From Mollicutes bacterium (lineage in GTDB: Bacteria > Bacillota_I > Bacilli_A > RFN20 > CAG-826), in assembly GCA_022780025.1 (NCBI GenBank), contig JALEXS010000036.1, positions 1 to 45,642 of the forward strand: a stretch of 45,642 nt of DNA. Reading direction: 5' to 3'. Below the pieces are notes generated by a model that saw only the letters and a list, made by a program, of their open reading frames with translations, was not told where the DNA came from and ran no database searches. Each line of letters begins with the position of its first letter. The first letter of the stretch is position 1. The translations under genes and the position numbers were made by a program. Shown piece after piece: positions 1-9,978 of this stretch.

Positions 1-36
1 CCTGTAGAATTTAGAAAACAAACATTTGCTGTTTGA
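1..36 (+). CDS. C-terminal fragment of IS3-family transposase (truncated by window edge)
   Basis: cct gta gaa ttt aga aaa caa aca ttt gct gtt tga = PVEFRKQTFAV*. Confidence 0.45.
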   Translation, partial: PVEFRKQTFAV

Positions 37-64
37 ATATAAGTAAAAATTTTGGGGTTCACAG
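1..64 (+). mobile_element. Right end of a probable IS3-family (IS150-like) insertion sequence
   Basis: Frame 1 reads PVEFRKQTFAV* (1-36), like the C-terminal 'SPveyR.q' of IS3 OrfB transposases. It is followed by AAAATTTTGGGGTTCA, resembling IS3 terminal repeats that end in CA. Rest of element is outside the window. Confidence 0.5.
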
Positions 65-211
65 GGGTTTTGCAAGGTTATTTATAAAATAAACGAGTTT
101 TTGAATATTTTTTTATTTTTAAAAACTTTAAATATTTTATATATAACTCTTATAAAAATATTATAAACCTAATTAATATTAATCTCACTTTAATTATTAA
201 TTGTTATTAAA

Positions 212-254
212 AAAAGACTAATTAAATCTATAATTTAGAAATAATTAGTCTTTT
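212..254 (-). terminator. Rho-independent terminator-like hairpin downstream of lipoprotein gene
   Basis: AAAAGACTAATTA (212-224) pairs perfectly with TAATTAGTCTTTT (242-254). Confidence 0.7.
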
Positions 255-269
255 AAATTTTAATTACAT

Positions 270-1064
270 TTAAGCTTTTTCACTATAATTACTAGGATTT
301 AATTTAGTTCCACTATATTCTTGATAAGTATCATAAGAATAATTAAATGTTGATACTGAATAATTATAATTTGTATTATCCATTAAACTATATAAAATTG
401 TTGATTTACTTTTAATAATTTTATTATTTTTAATAGTTAAATAATCTTCTCTTTCATATTTAACAACAACAGTTTTACTACTATATTGTTCATATATTAA
501 ATATAATTTAACTTCTCCATCTTTAGATAAATCTACATCATGATAGTTATATTCAAATTTATATTTTATTGATTCATTTGAATCAATAAAATTCTTACAA
601 ACATCATATCCACCACCAAAATAAGCTCTAGAAAATCCAACACTTAAATTATCTTCACTAAAGTTTTCATCGTACTTAGCATATATTACATAATTATTTG
701 GATCATCTTTCCCATAATCTCTAATTAAATAAAACTTATTATCTTTAATACCTACTTCTTCAGTACCATTAATTTTATCAGCATCTCCATAAGTTTGAAC
801 AAAATCAGCCTTAACAAAGTTATCTTTATATCTAATCTTTGTATTATCTTCTTTTACTGTAACAGTAATTGCTCCATAATAATTTTCATCAGTTTGAGTA
901 CCTTCTTTTTTAGAACAATCATCACTTAAAGATATTAATTTGTTTTTAAATTTAGTAATAAACTGTTCTTCTGTTTCAGGTATCTCTTCTTTATTCTTAT
1001 TACAAGAAGCTAAGAAATTAATAGATATTAAAGAAGTTAATAATAATAAATACTTATATTTCAT
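270..1064 (-). CDS. Lipoprotein, unknown function
   Basis: Start trimmed to MKYKYLLLLTSLISINFLASCNK (lipobox LASC); the ORF-track start at 1097 lies within the upstream gene. Confidence 0.8.
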   Translation of the reverse strand: MKYKYLLLLTSLISINFLASCNKNKEEIPETEEQFITKFKNKLISLSDDCSKKEGTQTDENYYGAITVTVKEDNTKIRYKDNFVKADFVQTYGDADKINGTEEVGIKDNKFYLIRDYGKDDPNNYVIYAKYDENFSEDNLSVGFSRAYFGGGYDVCKNFIDSNESIKYKFEYNYHDVDLSKDGEVKLYLIYEQYSSKTVVVKYEREDYLTIKNNKIIKSKSTILYSLMDNTNYNYSVSTFNYSYDTYQEYSGTKLNPSNYSEKA

Positions 1065-1068
1065 ATTA

Positions 1069-2907
1069 TTAAGCCTCAATATAAAATCTATGGACATAAT
1101 CAGTTAAATTAACACTTAAAGTAATTAATTCACCATCTAAAGTAATTTCTCCTTCAGTATATCCAAAACTTGAGTTTTCTGAAGTAATATTTATATTAAA
1201 TGTAGTTCCACTAATACTATAAGTAAACTCTGTACTACTTATTAATTCATTAGTATCTCTATTATAATATTCAATAGTTCCATTAGTTTTACTACTAAAT
1301 TTCATAACTCCATCAAATCTATCATATATACTCTTATATCTATAAGTACTACTTAATACCTTATTAACTAATTCTTCATCAGTTAATTTAACTTTAATAG
1401 TATAAGTAACGCTTACTTTAATATCAGGATTAGATTCACTATAAAAAGTAATTACTAAATCTTTACTTTCTTTAATATCATTAACACTTAATTGATAATT
1501 AATAAATCCTTTACCTTCTTCAACTTTATTAATAGTAGCTAAAGAATCATCACTTAATTTAACTTTAATATCATTATAATCAACACCATTTACACTAGGA
1601 TATACATTAACTCTTAACTTATTATAAGTAGTATTAGTAAATATAACTTTATTTTTATTTCCACTAATAACACCACTATAAGTATCAGTAAATGTTAATT
1701 TAGTTAATTTAGGTCTAGCTACTTTAACACTTACATTAAAACTAATTCCAGTATTACTTTCTAATACAATATTAGCATCACCAAAATCTTTAATATATAA
1801 AGCATCTCCACTTAATTCATAACTAGTTTCATTATCTATAGATTTAACACTCATTGTTAAATCTATTGCTTTACTAGGACTATAAGATTTAGCTTCAAAT
1901 TTAATATATTTCTCAATAGGTAAAGCATCAAATTCGCAGTATATCTTTTGACCATTATCAAAATAATATGCACTAACTTCTTTAACTTCAGTTAAATAAT
2001 AATTCATTGGATCAGGACGAGATTCACCTAAAGTAGTTGAACTAGTTCTATCTTCATAACTTACTTCATAACTATAATTAACATTAACTTCATATTTATC
2101 ATTATCACCTCTAGTTTCACCAGTATAACTAGAGTAATTACTACTAATAAATCTACCTAAATTATCAAAATTAACTTCAAAAGAATAACTAATTTTAGTA
2201 TTTATTCCTTCTTCAGTATAACTATAAGAATAATCTGTTAATGAATAAGTAAGAAAATTATTATCTTTAATAATTTTTTTAGCCTTAATATTAGCTCCAC
2301 TAGCATTTAAATCAATATTATTAACTAAATTAGAATCAATAAAATTAGATGTATATAAACTAGCTTGCTTTGATAATTGACCAGGAACACTTTTTTCAAG
2401 TAAATAACTTAATCCATCTTCACTATTACTACCATTTTTATAAACAGGTAATTGAGAAGAGGAATCAACCCAAGTAGAAGCTTCTGTTCCATTTTTTTCA
2501 TAATCAGTAATTAAAAAGAACGCTCTAAAAGTATCTGTAGAAGATTCACTATTTCTATAAGTACCAACAGTAGCAAATTTTAAATAATTATCACTAATAG
2601 TTTTATTTTCTTTTTTATAAGTTAAACTTCTAGTTCCATTAGATATAGTCATCTCATCATTATAAATAGTAGTTTCTTCATCAATAACTTCTTTAGATGA
2701 TGTTTTATCTATTACTTCTTTATATTTAACTTTATTAGAACTATTAACCTCTAATTCATAAGCACTACTTAATTTATTAATAACTTCATCTAAAGCTACT
2801 GAAGTTTCTTTATTATCACCATTATTATTTTCTTCGTTTCTACAAGAAAATAATGAAATAGAAACTAAGCTCATTACTGGTAAAATTATTGCTCTTTTTA
2901 AATTCAT
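1069..2907 (-). CDS. Multidomain lipoprotein with Ig-like segments
   Basis: Signal peptide with lipobox SLFSC; SD-like AGGAGGAGG upstream; same layout as neighbour 2988..5171. Confidence 0.8.
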   Translation of the reverse strand: MNLKRAIILPVMSLVSISLFSCRNEENNNGDNKETSVALDEVINKLSSAYELEVNSSNKVKYKEVIDKTSSKEVIDEETTIYNDEMTISNGTRSLTYKKENKTISDNYLKFATVGTYRNSESSTDTFRAFFLITDYEKNGTEASTWVDSSSQLPVYKNGSNSEDGLSYLLEKSVPGQLSKQASLYTSNFIDSNLVNNIDLNASGANIKAKKIIKDNNFLTYSLTDYSYSYTEEGINTKISYSFEVNFDNLGRFISSNYSSYTGETRGDNDKYEVNVNYSYEVSYEDRTSSTTLGESRPDPMNYYLTEVKEVSAYYFDNGQKIYCEFDALPIEKYIKFEAKSYSPSKAIDLTMSVKSIDNETSYELSGDALYIKDFGDANIVLESNTGISFNVSVKVARPKLTKLTFTDTYSGVISGNKNKVIFTNTTYNKLRVNVYPSVNGVDYNDIKVKLSDDSLATINKVEEGKGFINYQLSVNDIKESKDLVITFYSESNPDIKVSVTYTIKVKLTDEELVNKVLSSTYRYKSIYDRFDGVMKFSSKTNGTIEYYNRDTNELISSTEFTYSISGTTFNINITSENSSFGYTEGEITLDGELITLSVNLTDYVHRFYIEA

Positions 2908-2928
2908 AAATCCTCCTCCTATCTAGCC

Positions 2929-2955
2929 AAAAGACACGAATAAATCGTGCCTTTT
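2929..2955 (-). terminator. Terminator hairpin after 2988..5171
   Basis: AAAAGaCACGA / TCGTGcCTTTT, 5-nt loop. Confidence 0.7.
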
Positions 2956-2987
2956 AGTTTAACATATTTTCTTAATTAAAATCGATA

Positions 2988-5171
2988 TTAACTTGGCTTT
3001 GTTGCATCGTCAAGATTTGCGATTCTGTCCATATATTTGATTGTACAGCCTTTATCTGATCCTCTATATAAGAATTTTAATGATAAAGTTGTGTTACTTG
3101 TAGCTTGAACATCTGTAACAGTGTAAGAATCTACAGTTAATGCATCTCCACTAGTAGGAGTAATTGTAAATGTAAAGTCAGCATTAATTACATATGTAAA
3201 TGTTACTTGTGGATTTGTAGTTGGTTTTGGTTTACCACTTTGAGATGCAATATATGATCCAGTGCCATCTTCATTAAAGTTTATCCATCCACAATCAGTT
3301 GTGTATTGTTTACTTTGAACAAAAATTGTATGGGTTGTAATAAATGCTTTTACGCCTTCAACTGTAGGTTTTTTACAAAGATTTACATAAATTGTTTTAG
3401 TTTTAGCTGCATCTTCAGTACTTGTTGCTTTAATTCCGATCTCGCCTTCTGCAGTTGGTGTAACGTAATATCCGTCTTCTTTCTTTTCTAATGTAGCTAA
3501 TTCACTACCTTTAACTAATTCTACAGTACAATCTTGAGGTGCTAAAGAAGGTAAAATAGCTGTATTAACTTTTTGAGCACCATCTTCAATAAAGAAAGTT
3601 GAACCGCCATTTCCTAAAGTTAAAGTCATTTCATTAATAACTGGAGCTTCAGAAGTTACTTTAATTTCTTTCATATCACCTTTACCATTATCGAATAATA
3701 ATGTAAGATCGCCTAATTTATTTACTGTAAATGTTTTATCTTTTTCATTATAAGCTAAGCCACCTTCTTCAACTGATCCGACAAGTTGTGGTTCAACTAA
3801 TGGTGAACCTTTAACATTACTTAAATAAGGATATAAAGTTGAATTTCCAACAACTACATTATTTTCATCAACATCATACTTTTTATATTCTTTATATTTA
3901 ATGTATTGTAAATTAACATCATATTCAGTAGTAAATAATTTATCAAAGTCTAATTCACATTCACCTTGATTTTTATCAGCTGCTCTATTATAAACTAATT
4001 CATAGTTATATTCGGTATATTTTAAAACAGCATCTTCTTTTAAAACATTATTTGTTCTATCTAAACCACTACTATAATAATCATTTTTAAATGATAAAGA
4101 ATGTAAGAAATTATCGCCGTCAATACTAAACTTTAATGTATAAACATGGCATGAAGTATTAATAGTGCTTGTACTTGTTATACCACTCATTTCAACACTA
4201 TAAGTTTTGCCATCTTCGGCTAATGTAGGTTCACTAATTTTAATTGTTTCTGGAATCATAGTTGTCGAATAGAAAACTATATCACTATTTTCACCAAAAG
4301 CTTTATTGACAATACTTTCTAAATAGCCAGTTGATTGTGTATAAGCAATTGCTTCATCTTCGCTCATTGATCCAATACCGTTATAAGTTTCACCTTCTTT
4401 TAAAATTTTATTAGTTTTTACAGAAGTGCTAGTTGTTGGGTCAGATGATGGTGAATTATCACCAAATCTTGTGGTACGTTGATTATAGTTAAATGTATAA
4501 GCTTTACCTGGTATATAACCTTTTGTAGTGGTTTCTCTACTAAAGCCATTAGAGCCACCTTCACTTGTCCAACTATCTAAAGTAATAAAGTTATTATAAA
4601 CTTTTGCTTCATTAACTTGATGAGTTTTACTAGAACCATTATCAGCATCATAAGTTAAAGTAGCACTCTTTAATTTTTCTGCTTCAACTTCAGTAGCCAT
4701 ACGAAGTTGCATTGCTGCCCAATCTACTTTTTCAGCTACTTCTCCATCTTTGTTAAACTCAAGAGCGGTCAAGTCAACTGGAGTAACTTCATCTGCTGGT
4801 TCAACATATGGAGCATCTTTTTCAGCTACTTTAATAGTGACATTACTCTCTGGCATTGTGAAAGTATATTGAGCATCAGTTTTAACTAATGCTATTTCTT
4901 TTAAACCATCATAAAAAACTTTTACATAATCTAAAACATAGTCTGCACTATCACTTACAACATCAAAAGTAATAGTAGTTCCTGCTTCAACTTTGTCAGT
5001 AACATTTAAATTTTGCACTTTCAAATGAGTTGCATTTAATGTTTCGACTGCATATTTTGTTGCTTCTGGTTCAGGTATTGGTGGGCAAACTTGATTACCA
5101 CAGCTAGTTAAACCGCCAAAAGTCATAAAGGACGTTGCTAATAACGTTAAAAATAAATTTCTTTTTCTCAT
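2988..5171 (-). CDS. Multidomain lipoprotein with Ig-like segments
   Basis: MRKRNLFLTLLATSFMTFGGLTSCGN lipobox; AAGGGGG SD before ATG. Confidence 0.8.
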   Translation of the reverse strand: MRKRNLFLTLLATSFMTFGGLTSCGNQVCPPIPEPEATKYAVETLNATHLKVQNLNVTDKVEAGTTITFDVVSDSADYVLDYVKVFYDGLKEIALVKTDAQYTFTMPESNVTIKVAEKDAPYVEPADEVTPVDLTALEFNKDGEVAEKVDWAAMQLRMATEVEAEKLKSATLTYDADNGSSKTHQVNEAKVYNNFITLDSWTSEGGSNGFSRETTTKGYIPGKAYTFNYNQRTTRFGDNSPSSDPTTSTSVKTNKILKEGETYNGIGSMSEDEAIAYTQSTGYLESIVNKAFGENSDIVFYSTTMIPETIKISEPTLAEDGKTYSVEMSGITSTSTINTSCHVYTLKFSIDGDNFLHSLSFKNDYYSSGLDRTNNVLKEDAVLKYTEYNYELVYNRAADKNQGECELDFDKLFTTEYDVNLQYIKYKEYKKYDVDENNVVVGNSTLYPYLSNVKGSPLVEPQLVGSVEEGGLAYNEKDKTFTVNKLGDLTLLFDNGKGDMKEIKVTSEAPVINEMTLTLGNGGSTFFIEDGAQKVNTAILPSLAPQDCTVELVKGSELATLEKKEDGYYVTPTAEGEIGIKATSTEDAAKTKTIYVNLCKKPTVEGVKAFITTHTIFVQSKQYTTDCGWINFNEDGTGSYIASQSGKPKPTTNPQVTFTYVINADFTFTITPTSGDALTVDSYTVTDVQATSNTTLSLKFLYRGSDKGCTIKYMDRIANLDDATKPS

Positions 5172-5194
5172 AAATCCCCCTTAAAAAGTAATCA

Positions 5195-5304
5195 ATCGTT
5201 AATCTTTGATAACTTGTTAACTATTTTATATCGTTTATTTATCTTTTTTTGATTTGTTTTTATCGTTAATATTGCATTAATAAAAATTAAAAAATAACGA
5301 TTAA
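5195..5304 (-). promoter_or_regulatory. Candidate promoter with ATTAACGAT repeats, for the 2988..5171 lipoprotein
   Basis: On the minus strand, TATAAAAT (5223-5230) is flanked by ATTAACGAT copies at 5195-5203 and 5262-5270; an inverted near-copy lies at 5294-5304. Confidence 0.35.
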
Positions 5305-5368
5305 ATCATTTATTTTTGTAATTATTTAATCTTAAATATAGCTAATAAATAATGGTATTTTTATAAAT

Positions 5369-7330
5369 TTACGCAATTCTAATAGTTAAAATACAATAAT
5401 ATCCGTAATAATCAACTAATTCTAAATTAACATTTATGTCATTGAACTTATAATTATCTTCATCTACTTTCGTATAATTTGCTTTAATTAAATCATTTTT
5501 ATAATTATTTATAGTTTCTTTAACAAGAGTTTCACTAGCTTCTTCATCGAATTTAATAAAGATTGATAAAGATTTTTCAGTTATACTACTTGGATCAAGA
5601 GAAATATTTAAAGCATTTTTAAAGAAAGGTAAATTATAATCTTTTCCTAATAAATTAGTTAAAGCATTATCGATTTGTTCGTCATAATCTTTCTAGCTAT
5701 TAAAATCAGTAAAGACATATTGAGTATTTTTTACTTCATAAAATAATGAATATTTATTACTCATATCATCATATAAAATAGATAAATTAATTCGATAATT
5801 ATTAGATTCATTTGTATATGTATATGTTTTATTTTCGTTATCTAAAAACGTTAACTTATATCCTTTATTAATTAATAAAGTTCTATAATCATTTAATATA
5901 TTATTAACAACTTCAATATCACTAATTAAATCAGTAAAAATTGTTATTAATCCAGTCTTTCTATTTAATGTATAATCATAAGTTATTCCATCTAAATAAG
6001 GTAAAGAATTAACGTCAATCATTACTTTATTAAATTCATCTTTATAACTATTATTATATTCATAAAACCCTTCTAAAGGTGTATATTTTGTTGCATTTTG
6101 AGTATCCAGGTTCATTATTTTATTATTTAAATCTTTAAAAATATATGTCAATTCACCATTTAATAAGCCTAGTAAAGAATACTCTAAATGTAACTCTAAA
6201 TTATTATCTTTATTAAATAATAAATATACACTTCCATCAATTGCGTTTTGTCCTTTATAATCACTAATGACTTCTTTAGTAAAATCATTACTAATTCCAT
6301 AAGGTAAATAATATTTATTATCTAATTTAGTAAATATTGCACTAGAAAAATTAAATGTAGGTACATCTACTTTAATTCCTTTATAAAATCTTTTCATTTC
6401 TTTAACATTATTTAATGAATCGATATCATAATATGACATTGTATTATCACTATTATATTTATAAAAAGATTTTACTAATATTTCATTATTATTATCATCA
6501 AAATCAATCTGCTCACTATAATAACTATCTTTATTATATTTATATAATGAATTTAATATAATTTCACCACTATACATTGAATCTATTACTTCTACTGTAT
6601 AATTGTTATTAGTCTTTATATTATTAAAAAAGTCTTCTAATTCCGTATATTTATTATCTAATTTAGAAATTACTTTGACATTATTTTTATTAACATCACT
6701 AACTTTTAAATAATATTCACTCATTACTTTAACACTATTTATTTCATATTCATCAGATACAATTTGAATTGTATCTAATGAATTATCTTTAAAATTAAAT
6801 ATAACCTTATTAACATCTAAATCATCATAAGTAATATGATATACTAAATCATTTTTATATTTACCAATATATTCATAACTATTATTACCATTATTTTTAA
6901 AATCTAATTTATTATTAATATAACTAGTAAAAGGACTTACTAAAAAAGAATCTTTATATAAAACTAATTCATCATTATAGTCATAAACAAATTTATGATC
7001 TATTTCGTTATTAATAGTTAAATAATCTTCATTAACATATCCATTATCATCTTTAGAATAATAATATTCATAATTAACAAAATTATCTTTATTATCATAA
7101 GATTAATAATATGCTTTATCTAATCCAATACTTGTAATACATTGATATTCAATTACTTCATTAGATTCTAATAATGTAATTGTATTATATCCAGTATATG
7201 TAATAGAAGTAATCTTATCTTCAATTAATTTATCAATTGGATCAATTTTATTAACATCTTCTTTATTACATGAAATTAATACACTAGATAAGCTAATAAT
7301 TAGTGAATATAAAATAAATTTAGTCTTCAT
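5369..7330 (-). pseudogene. Lipoprotein gene interrupted by two in-frame stops (TAA 7103-7105, TAG 5693-5695)
   Basis: ORFs 7103..7330 and 5693..6724 are in the same frame, which runs on to a TAA at 5369-5371 (...INVNLELVDYYGYYCILTIRIA*). About 654 codons, no frameshift; N-term MKTKFILYSLIISLSSVLISCNK is a lipobox. Confidence 0.8.
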
Positions 7331-7393
7331 AAATTCTCCTTTTATACATTATATATATAAAATAAAAATTGACATTAAATAATTACATGAAAA

Positions 7394-7414
7394 AAAGTAG
7401 TTATTCACTACTTT
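7394..7414 (-). terminator. Terminator at the end of the opp operon
   Basis: AAAGTAGT TATTC ACTACTTT, U-tract on the minus-strand transcript; overlaps the stop of 7413..8273. Confidence 0.7.
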
Positions 7415-8273
7415 ATTCTTTTATTTTAATTGTTTTATCGATGTTACCATCAACTTCAATTACTTGATTTAATAAGAATTTACAATGCATATCATATGTA
7501 TTTTCAGATTCTTTTGATTCATATGTACCATCATAAATTAAATTAGTAATTACATTTTTATCATTAAATGAACAAGTAACATTACAATCAAAGATAATTT
7601 GTTGATAAGTAAATTGAACTGTTCCTTTTAAAGAAATTTCATCTTTTTTACTAATAAAATAAGTTTTATTATTAATACTATTAATAAAATCAGTAGTTGC
7701 TCGATTATTACTAATAGAATTATTAATCATATTAGCTAATCCGCTTTGATAAGAGGAAATAGTTTTTTCATTATTAATAGTTTGAGTTTTAAACTCTTCA
7801 TTTTTATAAGTATTAGTAATTAAAGTTTTATCTTCTTTATTAAGATAATTTTCTTCAAAAGTTCCACTTATTTCTTCACCTGGATTATTAGTAGATTTAT
7901 CAGTTATTTGACTAATACTTTCTTGATAACTATAAAGATCATCTTTATTAGAATCACCTAAAAATCCAAAGTAAGTAATTTGAGTAAAATCAAACTTAGT
8001 GTCTTTACCTTGTTCATCTTTAGTGTTAGATAAAATAGATAATTTAACGCCTTGTTTAAAAAATAACCTTGCAGAACTAAGCTCTTTTTCTTTATTTTCA
8101 TTAAAATAATTATTAAAATCTTCTTCAGTAATATCTTTCTTTTTATCTATTTTATTAACTAAATAATCTTTAAAATTAGAGCGAGCTAAAATCTTATTAG
8201 TTTCTTTTTTATCACAAGAAACTAATGTAAAAATTGAAAAAAGAATTAATACTAATGTTAGCTTTTTATTCAT
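7413..8273 (-). CDS. Lipoprotein encoded at the end of the opp operon
   Basis: MNKKLTLVLILFSIFTLVSCDKK lipobox; start overlaps the oppF stop (8266-8268). Confidence 0.8.
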   Translation of the reverse strand: MNKKLTLVLILFSIFTLVSCDKKETNKILARSNFKDYLVNKIDKKKDITEEDFNNYFNENKEKELSSARLFFKQGVKLSILSNTKDEQGKDTKFDFTQITYFGFLGDSNKDDLYSYQESISQITDKSTNNPGEEISGTFEENYLNKEDKTLITNTYKNEEFKTQTINNEKTISSYQSGLANMINNSISNNRATTDFINSINNKTYFISKKDEISLKGTVQFTYQQIIFDCNVTCSFNDKNVITNLIYDGTYESKESENTYDMHCKFLLNQVIEVDGNIDKTIKIKE

Positions 8274-9978
8274 TATTATTTTTTCCTTCATCTAATTCAA
8301 TGATTTCTTTCTTATATTTATTAACTTCTTCAGTATTAGCCAAAATGAAATGTCCTGGAACAATTTCAACTAATTTAGGCTTTTCAACACTATAATCATG
8401 TGCCTTACTTGGTTCGTAAATTATACGTTTTCTATTTTTCTCTGAAATTGGATTTGGTTTAGGAATTGCACTTAATAAGCTCTTAGTATATGGATGAAGT
8501 GGATGTTTAAATAATTCATCACTACTAGCAAGTTCAACAATTTCGCCAAAATACATAACAGCAATACGATCACAGAAATATTTAACAACACTTAAATCGT
8601 GAGCAATAAACATAATTGTTAAGCCCATTTCTTCTTTTAAATCATTAAGTAAGTTAATAATTTGAGCTCTAATAGAAACATCTAAAGCACTAATTGGTTC
8701 ATCACAAATTAATAATCGTGGATTCATAATTAAAGCACGAGCAATACCGATTCTTTGGCGTTGGCCACCACTAAATTCATGTGGATAACGGTTAGCATAG
8801 TCAGCGATTAAACCAACCTTTTCTAATACTTCAACAACTTTCTTATGATTTTCTTCTCTATTATGATGTCCTTGAATTTTTAAACCTTCTTGAATAATAT
8901 CTTCAACAGTCATTCTTGGATCTAAAGAATCGATTGGATCTTGGAAAATCATTTGAATTTCACTCATGACTTTCTTATTATCTTTCTTTAATGGCTCTAA
9001 GATTTTATTGATTTCTTCAATCTTTTCATCTCTAGTCTCAACTAATTGAGCCATCTTTTGATTATGAGTTTCTTCATCTAAATTAGATTTATCTAATTCT
9101 AAAGAATTCTTTTTAAATTCTTCGTTGATATCTTTTAATTTAGCTTTTAAAATCTTGATTTTATCACCATTATTAGTTAATTTAGGAGCGTTCTTTTGAT
9201 CATATTTAATTTGCTTAATTTTAGCTTTTTGAACACGAACAATTTCATTACGTTTTGCTTCTTCTTTTTCTAAATTAAGCATTAAAATACTTTCTTTAGC
9301 TAAATAAGCATTTTCTAAATTGGTTTTACATTCATCTAATTGATGTTTAACTTCTTCTTGAGTTAATTTGCCTTCTTTTAAAGATGCTTCTAATTCTTTA
9401 ACTTTAAGAGCATAGGCATCTTTATTTGCTTTTTTAAGATCAGCAAGTTCTTTTTTAACACTCTTTTTATATTGATTAAATCTAATATTAGTAAATTTTA
9501 TTTCTTTTTCGTTCCATCTACTACCAGCACTAATTCGATAGCCATTATAGTAAACTGAACCACTAGTAATATCATAAAGTCTAATAATACTACGACCAGT
9601 TGTAGTTTTACCACATCCTGATTCACCAACAACGCCAAAACATTCACCTTCTTTTATTTGGAAAGAAATGTCATGGACTGCTTTAATCTTATATTTTTTA
9701 GGTCCTTTTCCGAAGAAAAAGAATTGTTTTAAATGATTAACACTTAATAAAACATGATTTTGTACTAATTCTTCTTTATAAGTACATTTACTAGTAATAT
9801 TTTTAATTTGTTCTTCTAAAGGAAGTTCACTTAAAGGGTTAATTTCGCTATCACTAGGTGGTACATGTTCACTATATTCATTAGAAGAATCAATTCTATT
9901 TTCATCTAAAACATCTGCTATTTCTTTAATAGCTTTACCTTCATCGGTGTTAGATATAGGATTTTTATTCTCCTTCAT
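8266..9978 (-). CDS. oppF: Oligopeptide ABC transporter ATP-binding protein OppF with internal coiled-coil-like insert
   Basis: Walker A GESGCGKTT, Q-loop MIFQDP, signature SGGQRQR, Walker B LLICDEP, C-term HPYTKSLLSAIP. Confidence 0.93.
   Translation of the reverse strand: MKENKNPISNTDEGKAIKEIADVLDENRIDSSNEYSEHVPPSDSEINPLSELPLEEQIKNITSKCTYKEELVQNHVLLSVNHLKQFFFFGKGPKKYKIKAVHDISFQIKEGECFGVVGESGCGKTTTGRSIIRLYDITSGSVYYNGYRISAGSRWNEKEIKFTNIRFNQYKKSVKKELADLKKANKDAYALKVKELEASLKEGKLTQEEVKHQLDECKTNLENAYLAKESILMLNLEKEEAKRNEIVRVQKAKIKQIKYDQKNAPKLTNNGDKIKILKAKLKDINEEFKKNSLELDKSNLDEETHNQKMAQLVETRDEKIEEINKILEPLKKDNKKVMSEIQMIFQDPIDSLDPRMTVEDIIQEGLKIQGHHNREENHKKVVEVLEKVGLIADYANRYPHEFSGGQRQRIGIARALIMNPRLLICDEPISALDVSIRAQIINLLNDLKEEMGLTIMFIAHDLSVVKYFCDRIAVMYFGEIVELASSDELFKHPLHPYTKSLLSAIPKPNPISEKNRKRIIYEPSKAHDYSVEKPKLVEIVPGHFILANTEEVNKYKKEIIELDEGKNNNE

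Noticed and set aside
65-211. Possible ncRNA in the AT-rich left intergenic region
   Set aside because: Only AT-rich sequence with no stable GC-containing stem apart from the terminator at 212-254.
3306-3491. Plus-strand 61-aa ORF (also 4707..4889, 21843..22037, 27556..27738, 36769..37260)
   Set aside because: All lie antisense inside well-supported minus-strand genes, with low-complexity Phe/Ile/Asn/Cys-rich translations and no recognisable domain.
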